DNA of 37,045 nt from Chloroflexota bacterium (GTDB lineage: Bacteria > Chloroflexota > Anaerolineae > Anaerolineales > Villigracilaceae), in NCBI GenBank assembly GCA_016866215.1, contig VGNE01000039.1, forward strand, positions 1 through 37,045. The letters are read 5' to 3'. Position numbers and translations under genes: made by a program. Below are positions 1 to 8,221 of the stretch, piece by piece. The stretch's first letter is position 1. Every line of letters begins with the position of its first letter. Under the pieces are notes generated by a model that saw nothing but the letters and a program-made list of their open reading frames with translations, was not told the DNA's origin and did no database searches.

Positions 1-97
1 ATATAAAACACAACATGAACTTCCGCAGATTCATGCTCAGGGGTTTGAAAAAGGTAGAGATTGAGTGGGGCTTGGTCTGCATGGCTCACAATTTACG

Positions 98-130
98 AAA
101 ACTGGCGATCCCATGACCGCCAGTTTTTTT
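98..130 (+). terminator. Rho-independent terminator
   Basis: A perfect 10-bp stem (AAAACTGGCG at 98-107, CGCCAGTTTT at 118-127) with a 10-nt loop runs into a seven-T tract (124-130). It reads as a plus-strand terminator for a gene lying left of the window. The first 97 bases hold no gene that I can support. The gene to its right is on the minus strand and ends at 197, so the two units converge here. Confidence 0.8.
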
Positions 131-196
131 ATCTCTCGCTCTCTCCTGACTCTTTTTCCATGTTTTCCATCCTCTTTTTAGACAACCCCACTTTTG

Positions 197-1075
197 TTAC
201 TCCCTCGCCGCGATCAAAATCCCAAATCCAATTAACAGTCCGCCAGCCAGGAATAACGGCGTGATTTTCTCCGTGAGGAAGAACCATCCGAGCAGTGTGC
301 CAACGACGGGCTGGGCGAAGAACGTCAGTGAAGCGACAGAGGCGGGCAATTCTGCAAAGGCATAATTCCAAAGGATCATGGCGAAGGCTGTCGAAATGAT
401 CCCCAAAAATAACAACCCGCCGATGATCCCAATAGTGATTTCGCCCACGCCTTTTGTATTGATTTCCCAAACCCCAAATGCGATGCTGGAGGGCAAGCCG
501 CCCAATAGCATGATCATGCCGGAAGTCAGCAAATCCGCTGAATTTGAAAATTTGCGAACCAGCACTGAGTACAAAGCCCAGGTCAGCGCGGCCGCCAGCA
601 GACTGATATTGCCCCAAAAAAGGGATGGCGAGTGTTCTGCGTTGCGCGGATCGATCACAGCCAGCACGCCCAGTGTGGAAATAAGCAATGCAATCATGCG
701 GCGCGGCGTCGCGCGTTCACCCAGCAGAAAGGGCGCGAAGAGTAGAACGAAAGCGGGCGTGGCAGAGGTGACCAGCGAGCCGTTGGACGCGGTGGAGAGG
801 TTTGTCCCTGACAATTGAAATCCGAGTGAGATACCATAGCCCACAAAGCCAACCAGCAGACTTTTCCAAAATAATTCTTTTGTGATCGCAGTTTTGTTTT
901 TATGAAAATAGATCACAATCCCCAATGTCAGCGCGCCCATCACAAGGCGAATGGTCAGCAATGCAAACGGCGGAATAACCTCAAGCACAATTTTGCTAAC
1001 GACATACATCCCGCCCCAAATGGAAGCGGCGGCGAGACCTGCAAATAAACCTGCGAGTGTGTGGTGTTTTTGCAT
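197..1075 (-). CDS. EamA/DMT-family membrane transporter
   Basis: This 292-residue protein is a drug/metabolite-superfamily permease in the inner membrane, probably an exporter of a small metabolite. The substrate cannot be read from sequence. About ten hydrophobic segments form two EamA repeats (roughly residues 10-140 and 155-290). The first opens with GLFAGLAAASIWGGMYVVSK, typical of the family, and the length is normal. The ATG at 1075 immediately precedes the first helix. A TATAAT hexamer on the minus strand (1084-1089) lies so close to the ATG that the transcript could be almost leaderless, but its -35 box is poor. The gene is monocistronic by spacing. Confidence 0.85.
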   Translation of the reverse strand: MQKHHTLAGLFAGLAAASIWGGMYVVSKIVLEVIPPFALLTIRLVMGALTLGIVIYFHKNKTAITKELFWKSLLVGFVGYGISLGFQLSGTNLSTASNGSLVTSATPAFVLLFAPFLLGERATPRRMIALLISTLGVLAVIDPRNAEHSPSLFWGNISLLAAALTWALYSVLVRKFSNSADLLTSGMIMLLGGLPSSIAFGVWEINTKGVGEITIGIIGGLLFLGIISTAFAMILWNYAFAELPASVASLTFFAQPVVGTLLGWFFLTEKITPLFLAGGLLIGFGILIAARE

Positions 1076-1313
1076 AGTCCCCGATTATATCGAAGTTGTT
1101 GTTATCCGATTATCGTGCAATACAAAAGGCTTTGGAAAGGTTCGCGCTAGCGGTTCGCGAAGCACCCTGTGGGTAGCGGCAGTAGGGCGGACTTGGTCTC
1201 TCCGTCAAAACTGGATACTGCTTTAATTGTAGTATAAACCCAATTTGGCGGGGCGAATTTCCACTGTCCACTGGTGTATCCTTAAATTCATCTGCTTTTG
1301 ACTTTAGAAGTAT

Positions 1314-1922
1314 TCATGCTGATATCGCAGGAATTAAATGTTTCGCTTTCCACATTTTATACGCCGCACGAGCATTTATTTCATGTGTAGCGTGCCAGTT
1401 TTTCATATTGTCAATTGCCCAATATTTCAGATCATGACCTTCATGCGATGTTTCCAATTGACCATCTACAATTTCACACAAATGAACAATAGATACTGTT
1501 GTATGTAGTCCCATTTGAGCGCTCGGTTTACGAGTGAATACACCGACTAATTGATTAACTTTTATTTCTAAGCCAGTTTCCTCACGCACTTCCCTGATAA
1601 TTCCTTCAACTGGCGTTTCGTTTGGTTCAACAAATCCACATGGTAAACACCAGCCACTACCATCGGCTCTTTCCAACAAAAGAATTTCGCCATTTTCATT
1701 GAATATTGCTGCGTCAGTTCCAACTTTTGGCGTAATGTGTCCGATTTCAACCAGAAACCGCTCTCTTATCGTTTTATCTGGAACTGCCAAAAGTTCGCCA
1801 TAAGTATGAGTTGCCATCTTTAAAAGACGCTCGTAACGCTCTTTGTCAAATTCATTTGTTGTGTAACGCAAACCATTCAGTGCAATCGTTTGTAGTGTGT
1901 CTAAAAGTGAGAAAATATCCAT
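1314..1922 (-). CDS. NUDIX hydrolase with Nudt_N-type N-terminal domain
   Basis: This 202-residue protein should hydrolyse a nucleoside diphosphate linked to another moiety, such as ADP-ribose or a similar compound. The complete NUDIX box is visible around residues 96-118: GFVEPNE, seven residues, then REVREETGL. This fits GX5EX7REUXEEXGU, so the metal-binding glutamates are intact. About 65 residues precede the NUDIX fold and are helical, resembling the N-terminal domain found in hydrolases of X-linked nucleoside diphosphates. The gene is visibly more AT-rich than its neighbours, which could reflect later acquisition. An AAGG lies about nine bases before the ATG. Exact substrate unknown. Confidence 0.88.
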   Translation of the reverse strand: MDIFSLLDTLQTIALNGLRYTTNEFDKERYERLLKMATHTYGELLAVPDKTIRERFLVEIGHITPKVGTDAAIFNENGEILLLERADGSGWCLPCGFVEPNETPVEGIIREVREETGLEIKVNQLVGVFTRKPSAQMGLHTTVSIVHLCEIVDGQLETSHEGHDLKYWAIDNMKNWHATHEINARAAYKMWKAKHLIPAISA

Positions 1923-2038
1923 TTAAATATACCTTGATGCCCAACTTGGAGAGGTTATTTTTTTTGCAGAAGAGCAGGCTAACTATGAATTACTATACGA
2001 CTCATTTTATTATTTTGCAATATCCTTTGGGAAAAGCA

Positions 2039-2440
2039 TTATTCAAAACCTTGCCTGTCTCTTCGTATCTTTTTGATCTCGCCCCGCTTCTTTTTCTCTT
2101 TCAATCTTTTCTCTTTTGAAGCCTTTGTTGGTTTGGTTTTGTGACGCAGCTTTGGCTTTTCACTGGCCTTTTGTATCAAATCATAAAACCTCTGAACTGC
2201 CTCTGCGCGGTTACCTTCCTGTGTGCGGTATTTTTTCGCTTCGATGATGAGCACTCCGTCAGCGGTGATGCGTTTTCCAGCCAGCCGAATCAGCCGTCCC
2301 TTTAGGTCTGAGGCGAGGGAGGGGGAGTTGACCACGTCAAAGCGCAGCTGCACCGCCGTCGCAACCTTGTTGACGTTCTGTCCGCCGGGGCCTGAGGCTC
2401 TGATATATTCAAGTATGAGTTCTTTGTCGAGATTTTTCAT
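2039..2440 (-). CDS. arfB: ArfB-type peptidyl-tRNA hydrolase (ribosome rescue)
   Basis: The product (133 residues from this start) is a class I release-factor-like protein that hydrolyses peptidyl-tRNA on ribosomes stalled without a stop codon. The catalytic GGQ is in RASGPGGQNVNKVATAVQLR (residues about 15-34), followed by a short globular domain and a basic Lys/Arg-rich tail that in this family enters the empty mRNA channel. There is no codon-recognition domain, which separates it from RF1/RF2. I chose the ATG at 2440 because GGGGAA lies just before it and translation then begins MKNLDKELILEYIRAS, the family's usual opening. An in-frame ATG at 2482 would add 14 residues without similarity. 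Confidence 0.9.
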   Translation of the reverse strand: MKNLDKELILEYIRASGPGGQNVNKVATAVQLRFDVVNSPSLASDLKGRLIRLAGKRITADGVLIIEAKKYRTQEGNRAEAVQRFYDLIQKASEKPKLRHKTKPTKASKEKRLKEKKKRGEIKKIRRDRQGFE

Positions 2441-2483
2441 TTCCCCAAGATTATAACGTAGCGTCTCTGCGCCCCTGCTCAAT

Positions 2484-3812
2484 CTATTTTTTCACAATCC
2501 TCGGCGCGACCATCCACAAGATCGCCAAAATCAACCCGCCCACAAAAAATGGGACGGGTCCGCCGAACCATTGGAAGAGTATGCCGTAGAACAACGGCGC
2601 GATGGCGTTTGCGGCGCTGTATGCGGCAGCGGAGACGCCCAGTGTGCCGCCGACTTCGTTTGGTTTTGCTGATTTCGAGATCAGGCTGTTGATGGCGGGA
2701 TGAAGTACCGCGCCGCCGACGGCTGCGGGGATGCTTGCCGCCAAAAGCCAGAGGATGCCGCTCCAGCCTTTCGCGCTTTCTTCAGGCAGTTGAATGTTGA
2801 TGCTTTGGATCGAAACGCGGAATTCGCCCTGCCCCGCCATGCTTTCGAGAACTTTTGCCTTCTCATACCAGGGGACGGGTGTGGGGGGAGTGAGCGCGGT
2901 CCCGAGCAAGCCGAGGGCGAGCAGGCCGAGACCCATCAGTACCAGCCAACGGTCTCCTTTTTTACGTGACCACTTGCCGATCAACCCTGCCTGAATGATG
3001 ATGATAGTAATGCCCGCCAGCACGAACAAACCTGAGGTGTCACGCGCATCCATGCCGAGGCGGGTGAGCGTGAACAGTGAAAATAGTTGTTCGTATCCGC
3101 CAAATGCTACGCGATAGAAGAACATGATAATTAGCAGAAATCCGATGGCAGGTTGGTTGAGTGCGTTTCGTAACGCCCCAAACGAAAACGGACGCCGCGT
3201 GCGTGACGCTTCGGGATTTACCACTTCCTTGAAGGTTTCCTTGAACCAGAACGATGTGAGCAAAATGGATGAAAACGAGAAGAACGCGGCGGTAAACGCC
3301 ACGGCTTGATAGTTTTGCCCCGTAGAGGCAAGGACGATGAAAGCCAGGATCGGTCCCAGCACAAAACCGACCCCGAATGCCGCGCCGATCAAGCCCAGTC
3401 CCTGCGTGCGGGTCCTTCCGGTGGTGCTGTCTGCGATGGCGGCTTGGGCGGTGGCAATGTTCGCGCCAGAGAGACCGTCAATGACACGCGAGAGGAACAA
3501 CAGCCAGAGCGTATCCGCGAAGCCGAGCAGGATGAAACCTGCAAATGTCCCGATCTGGCTGATGACCAAAACTGGTTTGCGCCCGAAGCGGTCAGACAGC
3601 CACCCCAGGATCGGCGCGCCGATGAATTGCATCATGGGATAGGTGGCTTGCAAGATTCCGATGATTAAAGGCGTCGTGCCGAAGCGTGCCGCGTACAACG
3701 GCAAAAGCGGAATGATTATGGACAATCCCATCAAGTCCACCAGCACGATGACAAGCACGGGCAGGATGCGTTTGAAATCCAGTTTTTCGTTTGTTGTAGT
3801 TTCAGGATTCAT
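2484..3812 (-). CDS. MFS efflux transporter, TetA-like
   Basis: This 442-residue inner-membrane protein belongs to the major facilitator superfamily and most resembles the TetA-type drug:H+ antiporters. Twelve hydrophobic segments are apparent. The loop 2-3 signature is GWLSDRFGRKPVL at about residues 70-82, and a motif-C-like glycine-rich helix, GLGLIGAAFGVGFVLGPILA, follows near residue 140. An unusually long soluble loop (about residues 308-350) sits in the second half and is not usual in TetA. Substrate unknown; homology alone does not prove tetracycline resistance. It ends 43 bases before the arfB start on the same strand, so the two may be co-transcribed. A palindromic repeat lies just upstream. 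Confidence 0.87.
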   Translation of the reverse strand: MNPETTTNEKLDFKRILPVLVIVLVDLMGLSIIIPLLPLYAARFGTTPLIIGILQATYPMMQFIGAPILGWLSDRFGRKPVLVISQIGTFAGFILLGFADTLWLLFLSRVIDGLSGANIATAQAAIADSTTGRTRTQGLGLIGAAFGVGFVLGPILAFIVLASTGQNYQAVAFTAAFFSFSSILLTSFWFKETFKEVVNPEASRTRRPFSFGALRNALNQPAIGFLLIIMFFYRVAFGGYEQLFSLFTLTRLGMDARDTSGLFVLAGITIIIIQAGLIGKWSRKKGDRWLVLMGLGLLALGLLGTALTPPTPVPWYEKAKVLESMAGQGEFRVSIQSINIQLPEESAKGWSGILWLLAASIPAAVGGAVLHPAINSLISKSAKPNEVGGTLGVSAAAYSAANAIAPLFYGILFQWFGGPVPFFVGGLILAILWMVAPRIVKK

Positions 3813-3824
3813 GGTTATAAAAAA

Positions 3825-3879
3825 CCCTCTCCCTTGCTGGTCGAGTAACGCGAAGCGCGTATCGAGACCTGGGAGAGGG
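3825..3879. repeat. Palindromic dispersed repeat, copy 1 (nested hairpins)
   Basis: The outer arms CCCTCTCCC (3825-3833) and GGGAGAGGG (3871-3879) enclose a second imperfect palindrome (3839-3869, GGTCGAGTA ... TATCGAGACC around CGCGAAGCGCG). It fills the gap between korB's end and the MFS start. The same CCCTCTCCC/GGGAGAGGG core occurs at 25078-25100 inside a gene and at 35352-35372 after the carbamate kinase gene. A truncated relative of the inner palindrome (TGGTCTCGATACGGCG) appears near 22112. It could serve as a terminator for korAB. Confidence 0.75.
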
Positions 3880-3897
3880 GCGTAGTGGGGCTTTCGG

Positions 3898-4953
3898 TTA
3901 GAACATCAACGCATTGATCTTGTCGATCATCGCGCGTTCAGGCCTGAGATCGGCTTCGGTGAGGCGGTTGAGAGGGGTATCCACCAATTCGTAGATCGAA
4001 GTTAAATTCGGTTTGGTGGTATTCACATACAACAAACCAGTTACCAGCCAGTTGTTGCGCTGGGATTCTTCCATCACGCGCAGAGCTTCGTAGCGGTTGG
4101 TAGGATCATAGCCTCTTTCAAGATTTTTCAATATGACCGTTGAACCATCGTGCATGGCAACTTCGCGTATCTCACCATCCTCCATTTCGCGCTCAAGGAT
4201 GATTTCATTGCGCGGCGCAATGTAGGAAATTTCATGCAAAGGTTCTTCGTGATCCTTGCCCCAGGCGTAGGAATGAAAGGCGTTTTCCTGATTGTTGAAG
4301 GTCACACACGGGCTGATGATGTCCAGCACGGCGATGCCATCATGCGCGAGCGCGGCTTTGAGCAATTCCTTGACCTGCCTGGAGTTGCCGGCGAATGAAC
4401 GCGCCACGAATGTTGCATTGGATACAAGCGCCTCCATGCATATGTCAACGGGCATGTACGGGTTCTCACCCTGGTGTTTTAATTGCAAACCTTTTTCAGC
4501 GGTGGCGGAGAACTGGCCTTTTGTGAGTCCATAGACGCCGTTGTTCTCAACAATGTAAACCATGTTTACGTTGCGGCGCATGATATGTTTGAATTGCCCC
4601 ATGCCGATGCTGGCTGTGTCGCCGTCGCCTGAAATGCCAATGCCTCTCATTTGAGTATTTGCAAATAATGCGCCCGTTGCAATGGAAGGCATCCGTCCGT
4701 GCAGGCTGTTGAAGCCAAAAGTACGGTTCAAAAAATATGCGGGCGATTTTGATGAACAACCAATGCCGCTGAACTTCATTACATCTTCAGGGACGGTGTT
4801 CATTTCGTATAAAGCCGTGATGATCTGATTCGAGATCGAGTTATGACCACAACCCTGGCATAAAGTGCTGGGTGCGCCGCGATAATCATTTTTGGTTAGG
4901 CCAGCGAGATTGACATTCATCGGTGCGCCAGCCATGGGGAGAGCTTCTGCCAT
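3898..4953 (-). CDS. korB: 2-oxoacid:ferredoxin oxidoreductase, beta subunit
   Basis: The 351-residue beta subunit binds thiamine pyrophosphate and a [4Fe-4S] cluster. With KorA it catalyses CoA-dependent oxidative decarboxylation of a 2-oxoacid with ferredoxin reduction. Visible signatures are LCQGCGH (Cys32, Cys35), a further cysteine in GIGCSS (Cys66), SPCVTFN (the usual fourth cluster cysteine), GDGD at 109-112 and NNGVYGLTKGQ at 137-147 for TPP/Mg2+ binding. No separate ferredoxin-type delta subunit is encoded, so this is the two-subunit type. AGGAG precedes the ATG. Substrate is probably 2-oxoglutarate or pyruvate; sequence inspection does not settle which. It follows korA after 88 bases that hold a double hairpin. 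Confidence 0.93.
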   Translation of the reverse strand: MAEALPMAGAPMNVNLAGLTKNDYRGAPSTLCQGCGHNSISNQIITALYEMNTVPEDVMKFSGIGCSSKSPAYFLNRTFGFNSLHGRMPSIATGALFANTQMRGIGISGDGDTASIGMGQFKHIMRRNVNMVYIVENNGVYGLTKGQFSATAEKGLQLKHQGENPYMPVDICMEALVSNATFVARSFAGNSRQVKELLKAALAHDGIAVLDIISPCVTFNNQENAFHSYAWGKDHEEPLHEISYIAPRNEIILEREMEDGEIREVAMHDGSTVILKNLERGYDPTNRYEALRVMEESQRNNWLVTGLLYVNTTKPNLTSIYELVDTPLNRLTEADLRPERAMIDKINALMF

Positions 4954-4980
4954 TTTATTTGCTCCTATTTGACTTTTCTT

Positions 4981-5031
4981 GTAGTGGCGACTTTAGTCGC
5001 CTTTTACCGGAACGACTGAAGTCGTTACTAC
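4981..5031. repeat. Tandem hairpin repeat between korA and korB
   Basis: There are two perfect small palindromes, GGCGACT-TT-AGTCGCC (4986-5001) and AACGACT-GA-AGTCGTT (5011-5026). They also pair with each other as longer arms, 4981-4998 with 5014-5031 (15 of 18 positions match). The element lies in the korA-korB intergenic gap on the transcript. It may tune korB expression or mRNA stability, or may simply be a mobile palindromic repeat. Confidence 0.7.
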
Positions 5032-5041
5032 GTTATTGATA

Positions 5042-6940
5042 TTATTTCCGCTTCGTCTTCTTGACCGTTTTGTCTGCTGCGGTTTTCTTTGTCATTTTCT
5101 TCGCTGATACCTTCTTCGCACTGACCACTGACTTCTGATCACTGATCACTTTTTCATACTTCGCCAGAATACCTTCGCGCACCCATTTCGCCGAAGCCGG
5201 CAACCCATCATGATATGCAACTAATTTGAGCTTCATTGCAAACTGCGGATACTCTATTAAGAGAATTTGTCGCATCTGCCCATCGCGATTCATTTCCACC
5301 ACAAAGACCTGGTCATATTTTTCGATAAATTGGGTGACTTCCTCTGTGAAGGGAATGGCGCGTACACGCAGGAAATCTGCTTTGATGCCGTCTTCTTTTT
5401 CAAGAAGATGCTGGGCTTCGAGTACGGCGTTTTCCGTGGAACCGTAAGCAAGGATGCCAACCGTTGCGCCTTTGAGTGGGTGAGAGACGGGTTTGGGCAT
5501 GAACTTCACTGCCTGGTAGTGTTTCTTTTTTAGGCGTTCCATGTTGCGAATGTATGCGTCGGAGTCTTCGGTATATTTTGCATGTTCATCGTGGCCTGTG
5601 CCGCGTGTGAAATATGCGCTCATCGGGTGCTTGTTGCCCGGAATCGTGCGGTAGGGAATTCCGTCGCCGTCTTTGTCGAGGTAACGGCCCCAATTGCCTT
5701 TGATCTCTTCCAAATCTTTTTCCGATAAGATCTTGCCTCGATCCATCGGTACTTCGGGATAATTGAAAGGCTTGCTCATCCACTGGTTCATGCCCATATC
5801 GAGGTCGCTTAAAACGAAGACGGGGGTTTGAACGCGTTCTGCAATATCAAAGGATTGCCAGCCGAAATCAAAACATTCGCTCACATCACCGGGCAGGAGG
5901 ATGATGGAATGCGAGTCTCCGTGGCCGATGAAATATGTAAAGGTCAGGTCGCCCTGGGAGGTGCGCGTCGGCAAGCCTGTGCTTGGACCAATGCGCTGTA
6001 CATCCCAGATCACGACGGGCACTTCGGCGTAATAAGCCAGTCCTGCAAACTCGGTCATTAAGGAAAGACCGGGGCCGGAAGTGGAGGTCATCGAGCGTAA
6101 ACCCGCCCAACCTGCGCCGATTGCCATGCCCAGCGCGGCAAGTTCGTCCTCCGCTTGTACGATTGCATAAGTGTGTTTGCCGTCTTCGCGTTTGCGAAGA
6201 ACAGGCAGGTAATCGTTCAGGGCTTCTGCCAAGGAGGAAGCCGGCGTGATCGGATACCAGCCTGCAAATTGTATGCCGCCAAAAATGGTGCCGAGAGCGG
6301 CGGCGGTGTTGCCGTCTGCCATGATGAGTCCGTCGGTCTTGTCCATTGGCTCAAGCTGGAATGGATCTTTCTTTTCGAGATTGGTTTTCGCCCATTCTGC
6401 GCCCGCTTTCAAGGCGTTGAAGTTCATGTCAATCGGTTTTTGCTTGCCCTTGAAATGGAAGGTCAGCGCGGCCAGGATCTTGTCCAAATCCATGTTGATC
6501 ATTTGGGCGAGCACGCCTACATAGACCATGTTGCCGACCAGGTCACGAAAATCTGTCGGCACATTCGGGTCGTTCTTGACAATGGTCTTGATCGGCATGG
6601 GGTAGATGGAAATGTCCACGCGCGTGACGGGCTGGCGAATATCGTCAGAGTAGAAAAATGCCCCGCCCGGCGTAACAGATGCCAGGTCGCGCGTGAACGA
6701 ATCAGGGTTGATCGCAATGACAATGTCGTTGGTATCCTGCCTGGCAATGAATCCATCTTTATTGACGCGGATGGTATACCAGGTTGGCAGGCCTTGAATG
6801 TTGGAAGGAAAAAGGTTCTTGCCGGAAACAGGGATGCCCATCTTGAAAATGGATCGCAGGATGGTATTGTTGGCGGTGGAACTTCCTGAGCCGTTCTTTG
6901 TGCCAACGGTGATCGAAAAATCATTCACAATTTTATTCAT
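5042..6940 (-). CDS. korA: 2-oxoacid:ferredoxin oxidoreductase, fused gamma-alpha subunit
   Basis: The 632-residue protein combines a gamma domain (about residues 5-195, TVGTKNGSGS at its start) with the alpha pyrimidine-binding domains (about 205-600). WYPITPASS at 228-236 is the conserved YPITP signature that shapes the substrate/TPP site. It pairs with KorB encoded downstream. I chose the ATG at 6940 because GAGGAG (6945-6950) lies five bases upstream. An ATG at 6962-6964 overlapping the gntR stop would add eight residues. The last ~30 residues are a Lys/Ser/Thr-rich low-complexity tail outside the fold. The DNA there contains short ACTGA(T/C)CACTGA repeats, suggesting the tail arose from repeat DNA. 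Confidence 0.92.
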   Translation of the reverse strand: MNKIVNDFSITVGTKNGSGSSTANNTILRSIFKMGIPVSGKNLFPSNIQGLPTWYTIRVNKDGFIARQDTNDIVIAINPDSFTRDLASVTPGGAFFYSDDIRQPVTRVDISIYPMPIKTIVKNDPNVPTDFRDLVGNMVYVGVLAQMINMDLDKILAALTFHFKGKQKPIDMNFNALKAGAEWAKTNLEKKDPFQLEPMDKTDGLIMADGNTAAALGTIFGGIQFAGWYPITPASSLAEALNDYLPVLRKREDGKHTYAIVQAEDELAALGMAIGAGWAGLRSMTSTSGPGLSLMTEFAGLAYYAEVPVVIWDVQRIGPSTGLPTRTSQGDLTFTYFIGHGDSHSIILLPGDVSECFDFGWQSFDIAERVQTPVFVLSDLDMGMNQWMSKPFNYPEVPMDRGKILSEKDLEEIKGNWGRYLDKDGDGIPYRTIPGNKHPMSAYFTRGTGHDEHAKYTEDSDAYIRNMERLKKKHYQAVKFMPKPVSHPLKGATVGILAYGSTENAVLEAQHLLEKEDGIKADFLRVRAIPFTEEVTQFIEKYDQVFVVEMNRDGQMRQILLIEYPQFAMKLKLVAYHDGLPASAKWVREGILAKYEKVISDQKSVVSAKKVSAKKMTKKTAADKTVKKTKRK

Positions 6941-6960
6941 GGAACTCCTCGTTGGATTCG

Positions 6961-7641
6961 TCATTTAGACGAAGAAATTAATTGGTGGATCAAATCTGTA
7001 TGCTCGGAGAGGGCGCGGTAGCCTGCCTCCGCATCGTTTGAGCAAATGGCGTCAACCATTTTTTGATGGTAATTCCAGACTTCGGTGAGATAGTTGTAAT
7101 CGGTGAAGAAGTTCAACCCGACGGTTTCATAGGCATCCCAATACGATTGAAGCAGGCCGGTAACAAAGGGATTGTTCAAGCGTCCATAAATGGCGAGATG
7201 CAATTCGCGATGTTCGGGGTGGGGGATTTCGATGGGCGTGCCGCGCAGTTTTTTCCAGGCGCGCGCCACAAGCTCCTGCAAAGCGGCGTGATCTTGAGGG
7301 GTCAGCAAGTTGACGGACTCGTGCCAGTATGCGGTTTCTATATGCTGACGAAGGTCTGCAAAGGCGATGAAATGATCCTTATTTAACGCAATGGCGTAAT
7401 CGAGACTTTTCAAAACCGCCGGAGCGAAAGTATAAGTCTTGCGCCTCATACCCGTACGCGGCTTGACCTCGACCAATCCGAGCGAACGCGCCACTTCAAG
7501 CTGTTCACGCAATGCTGCCACGCCAACGCCCAACTCGCGGCTAAGTTCTATTAATGGCGGCAGGCTGTTCTCTGCCTCCGGGTGAGCGGCAAGATAGCGT
7601 AAAAACTCAGAAATGTTGGGGGAAACACGTTCGCGCAGCAT
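6961..7641 (-). CDS. GntR-family (FCD-type) transcriptional regulator
   Basis: This 226-residue regulator has an N-terminal winged helix-turn-helix (about residues 5-70: LPPLIELSRELGVGVAALRE, then the wing) and an all-helical C-terminal domain of the FCD/FadR class. Metal- or ligand-binding histidines of that domain are visible in DLRQHIE, EHRELHLAIY, NYHQKMVDAI and LSEHTDL. It sits directly upstream of korA on the same strand and overlaps an alternative korA ATG by four bases, so it probably controls korAB in response to a carboxylic acid. No clear Shine-Dalgarno precedes its ATG. The promoter and palindrome just upstream indicate autoregulation. Confidence 0.87.
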   Translation of the reverse strand: MLRERVSPNISEFLRYLAAHPEAENSLPPLIELSRELGVGVAALREQLEVARSLGLVEVKPRTGMRRKTYTFAPAVLKSLDYAIALNKDHFIAFADLRQHIETAYWHESVNLLTPQDHAALQELVARAWKKLRGTPIEIPHPEHRELHLAIYGRLNNPFVTGLLQSYWDAYETVGLNFFTDYNYLTEVWNYHQKMVDAICSNDAEAGYRALSEHTDLIHQLISSSK

Positions 7642-7647
7642 ATAGTT

Positions 7648-7696
7648 TGATTAATCCTATTAATCATATTTTACGATGAGATTTTGGAAGAGTCAA
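7648..7696 (-). promoter_or_regulatory. Promoter and operator of the gntR-korA-korB unit
   Basis: On the minus strand, TTGACT (complement of 7691-7696), a 17-nt spacer and TAAAAT (complement of 7668-7673) form a near-consensus sigma70 promoter. Starting two bases after the -10 box is a perfect 8-bp-arm palindrome TGATTAAT-CCT-ATTAATCA (7648-7666) that covers the expected transcription start and ends seven bases before the regulator's ATG. This geometry is typical of repression. That the adjacent GntR protein binds it is an inference. Confidence 0.72.
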
Positions 7697-7733
7697 GGTT
7701 TATGCCTAGCGCCTATATGCAAATTAAATTTGT

Positions 7734-7854
7734 GTCACCCTGAGCCGAAGCCCTGAACGAAGTGAAGGGGCGAGCGAAGGGTCTCGTTTTGCCCTAAACC
7801 GGGTGAATTCGGGCAAAGGTAGAGATTCTTCGTCGCTCCGCTCCTCAGAATGAC
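7734..7854. repeat. Dispersed inverted repeat (GTCACCCTGAG...CTCAGAATGAC)
   Basis: The imperfect terminal arms GTCACCCTGAG (7734-7744) and CTCAGAATGAC (7844-7854) bound the element. It has an internal stem, TTTGCCC (7788-7794) with GGGCAAA (7811-7817), and the wording GAGCGAAGGGTCTC/AGATTCTTCGTCGCTCC. This matches a type of repeat scattered in many bacterial intergenic regions. It carries no gene. Any short open frames across it should not be annotated. Confidence 0.7.
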
Positions 7855-8149
7855 ATACCTGTGTTGATTTTGCATACAGGCCTTAGTAGATTACAGAAAG
7901 AATCTGATAACCGTGTCGCATATTTCTGAGACTTTTTATGAGTGATCTTTTTTCCAGAAAAAATTTTATGAAACTTGGTTTTTCGCAATGTTCCCTTTGG
8001 GAAAGAAGTTTTTTCAGTTATGAGATATCGTTTGAACAATTGGTTGGATTTAATTAACCGAAATAACGTTCAATATTTTCAAATGAAGTTGAAGATTCGA
8101 TCTGAGTAATTATCTTGTCCGGCAATTCGTGATTTTGTTCGCAAAATAA
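7855..8149. other. Gene-free AT-rich spacer
   Basis: This is the remainder of the 580-base gap between the divergent gntR and the unknown 523-residue gene. It is AT-rich, with a small TTCCC-TTT-GGGAA palindrome near 7990, and shows no coding or RNA gene that I recognise. A 64-codon minus-strand frame here has no ribosome-binding site and runs into the repeat, so I do not call it. Confidence 0.5.
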
Positions 8150-8178
8150 TGGATAGCCCGCGCAAGGTAAGGTATAAT
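8150..8178 (+). promoter_or_regulatory. Likely sigma70 promoter for the 8222-10233 gene pair
   Basis: A perfect TATAAT (8173-8178) is preceded by TGGATA (8150-8155, four of six consensus bases) at a 17-nt spacing. The start site would be near 8185, giving a leader of about 37 bases before the ATG at 8222. Confidence 0.5.
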
Positions 8179-8221
8179 CAAAAAGCCGAAAGTCAGGCGC
8201 AAATTCATCACAAGGCTGTAT

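Noticed and set aside
2484-3812. Tetracycline resistance gene.
   Set aside because: The MFS signatures are TetA-like, but homology does not fix the substrate and there is a long atypical loop; left as an efflux transporter of unknown substrate.
6155-6889. A 244-codon plus-strand open frame opposite korA.
   Set aside because: It is a shadow of the korA coding strand: no ribosome-binding site, and korA has all expected motifs.
7734-7854. Possible CRISPR or insertion sequence end because of repeated GAGCGAAGG wording.
   Set aside because: There are no regularly spaced direct repeats, no spacers and no transposase; it is a single dispersed inverted repeat.
7845-8039. A 64-codon minus-strand open frame in the gntR upstream gap.
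   Set aside because: It lacks a ribosome-binding site, is AT-rich with no protein-like pattern, and overlaps the dispersed repeat.
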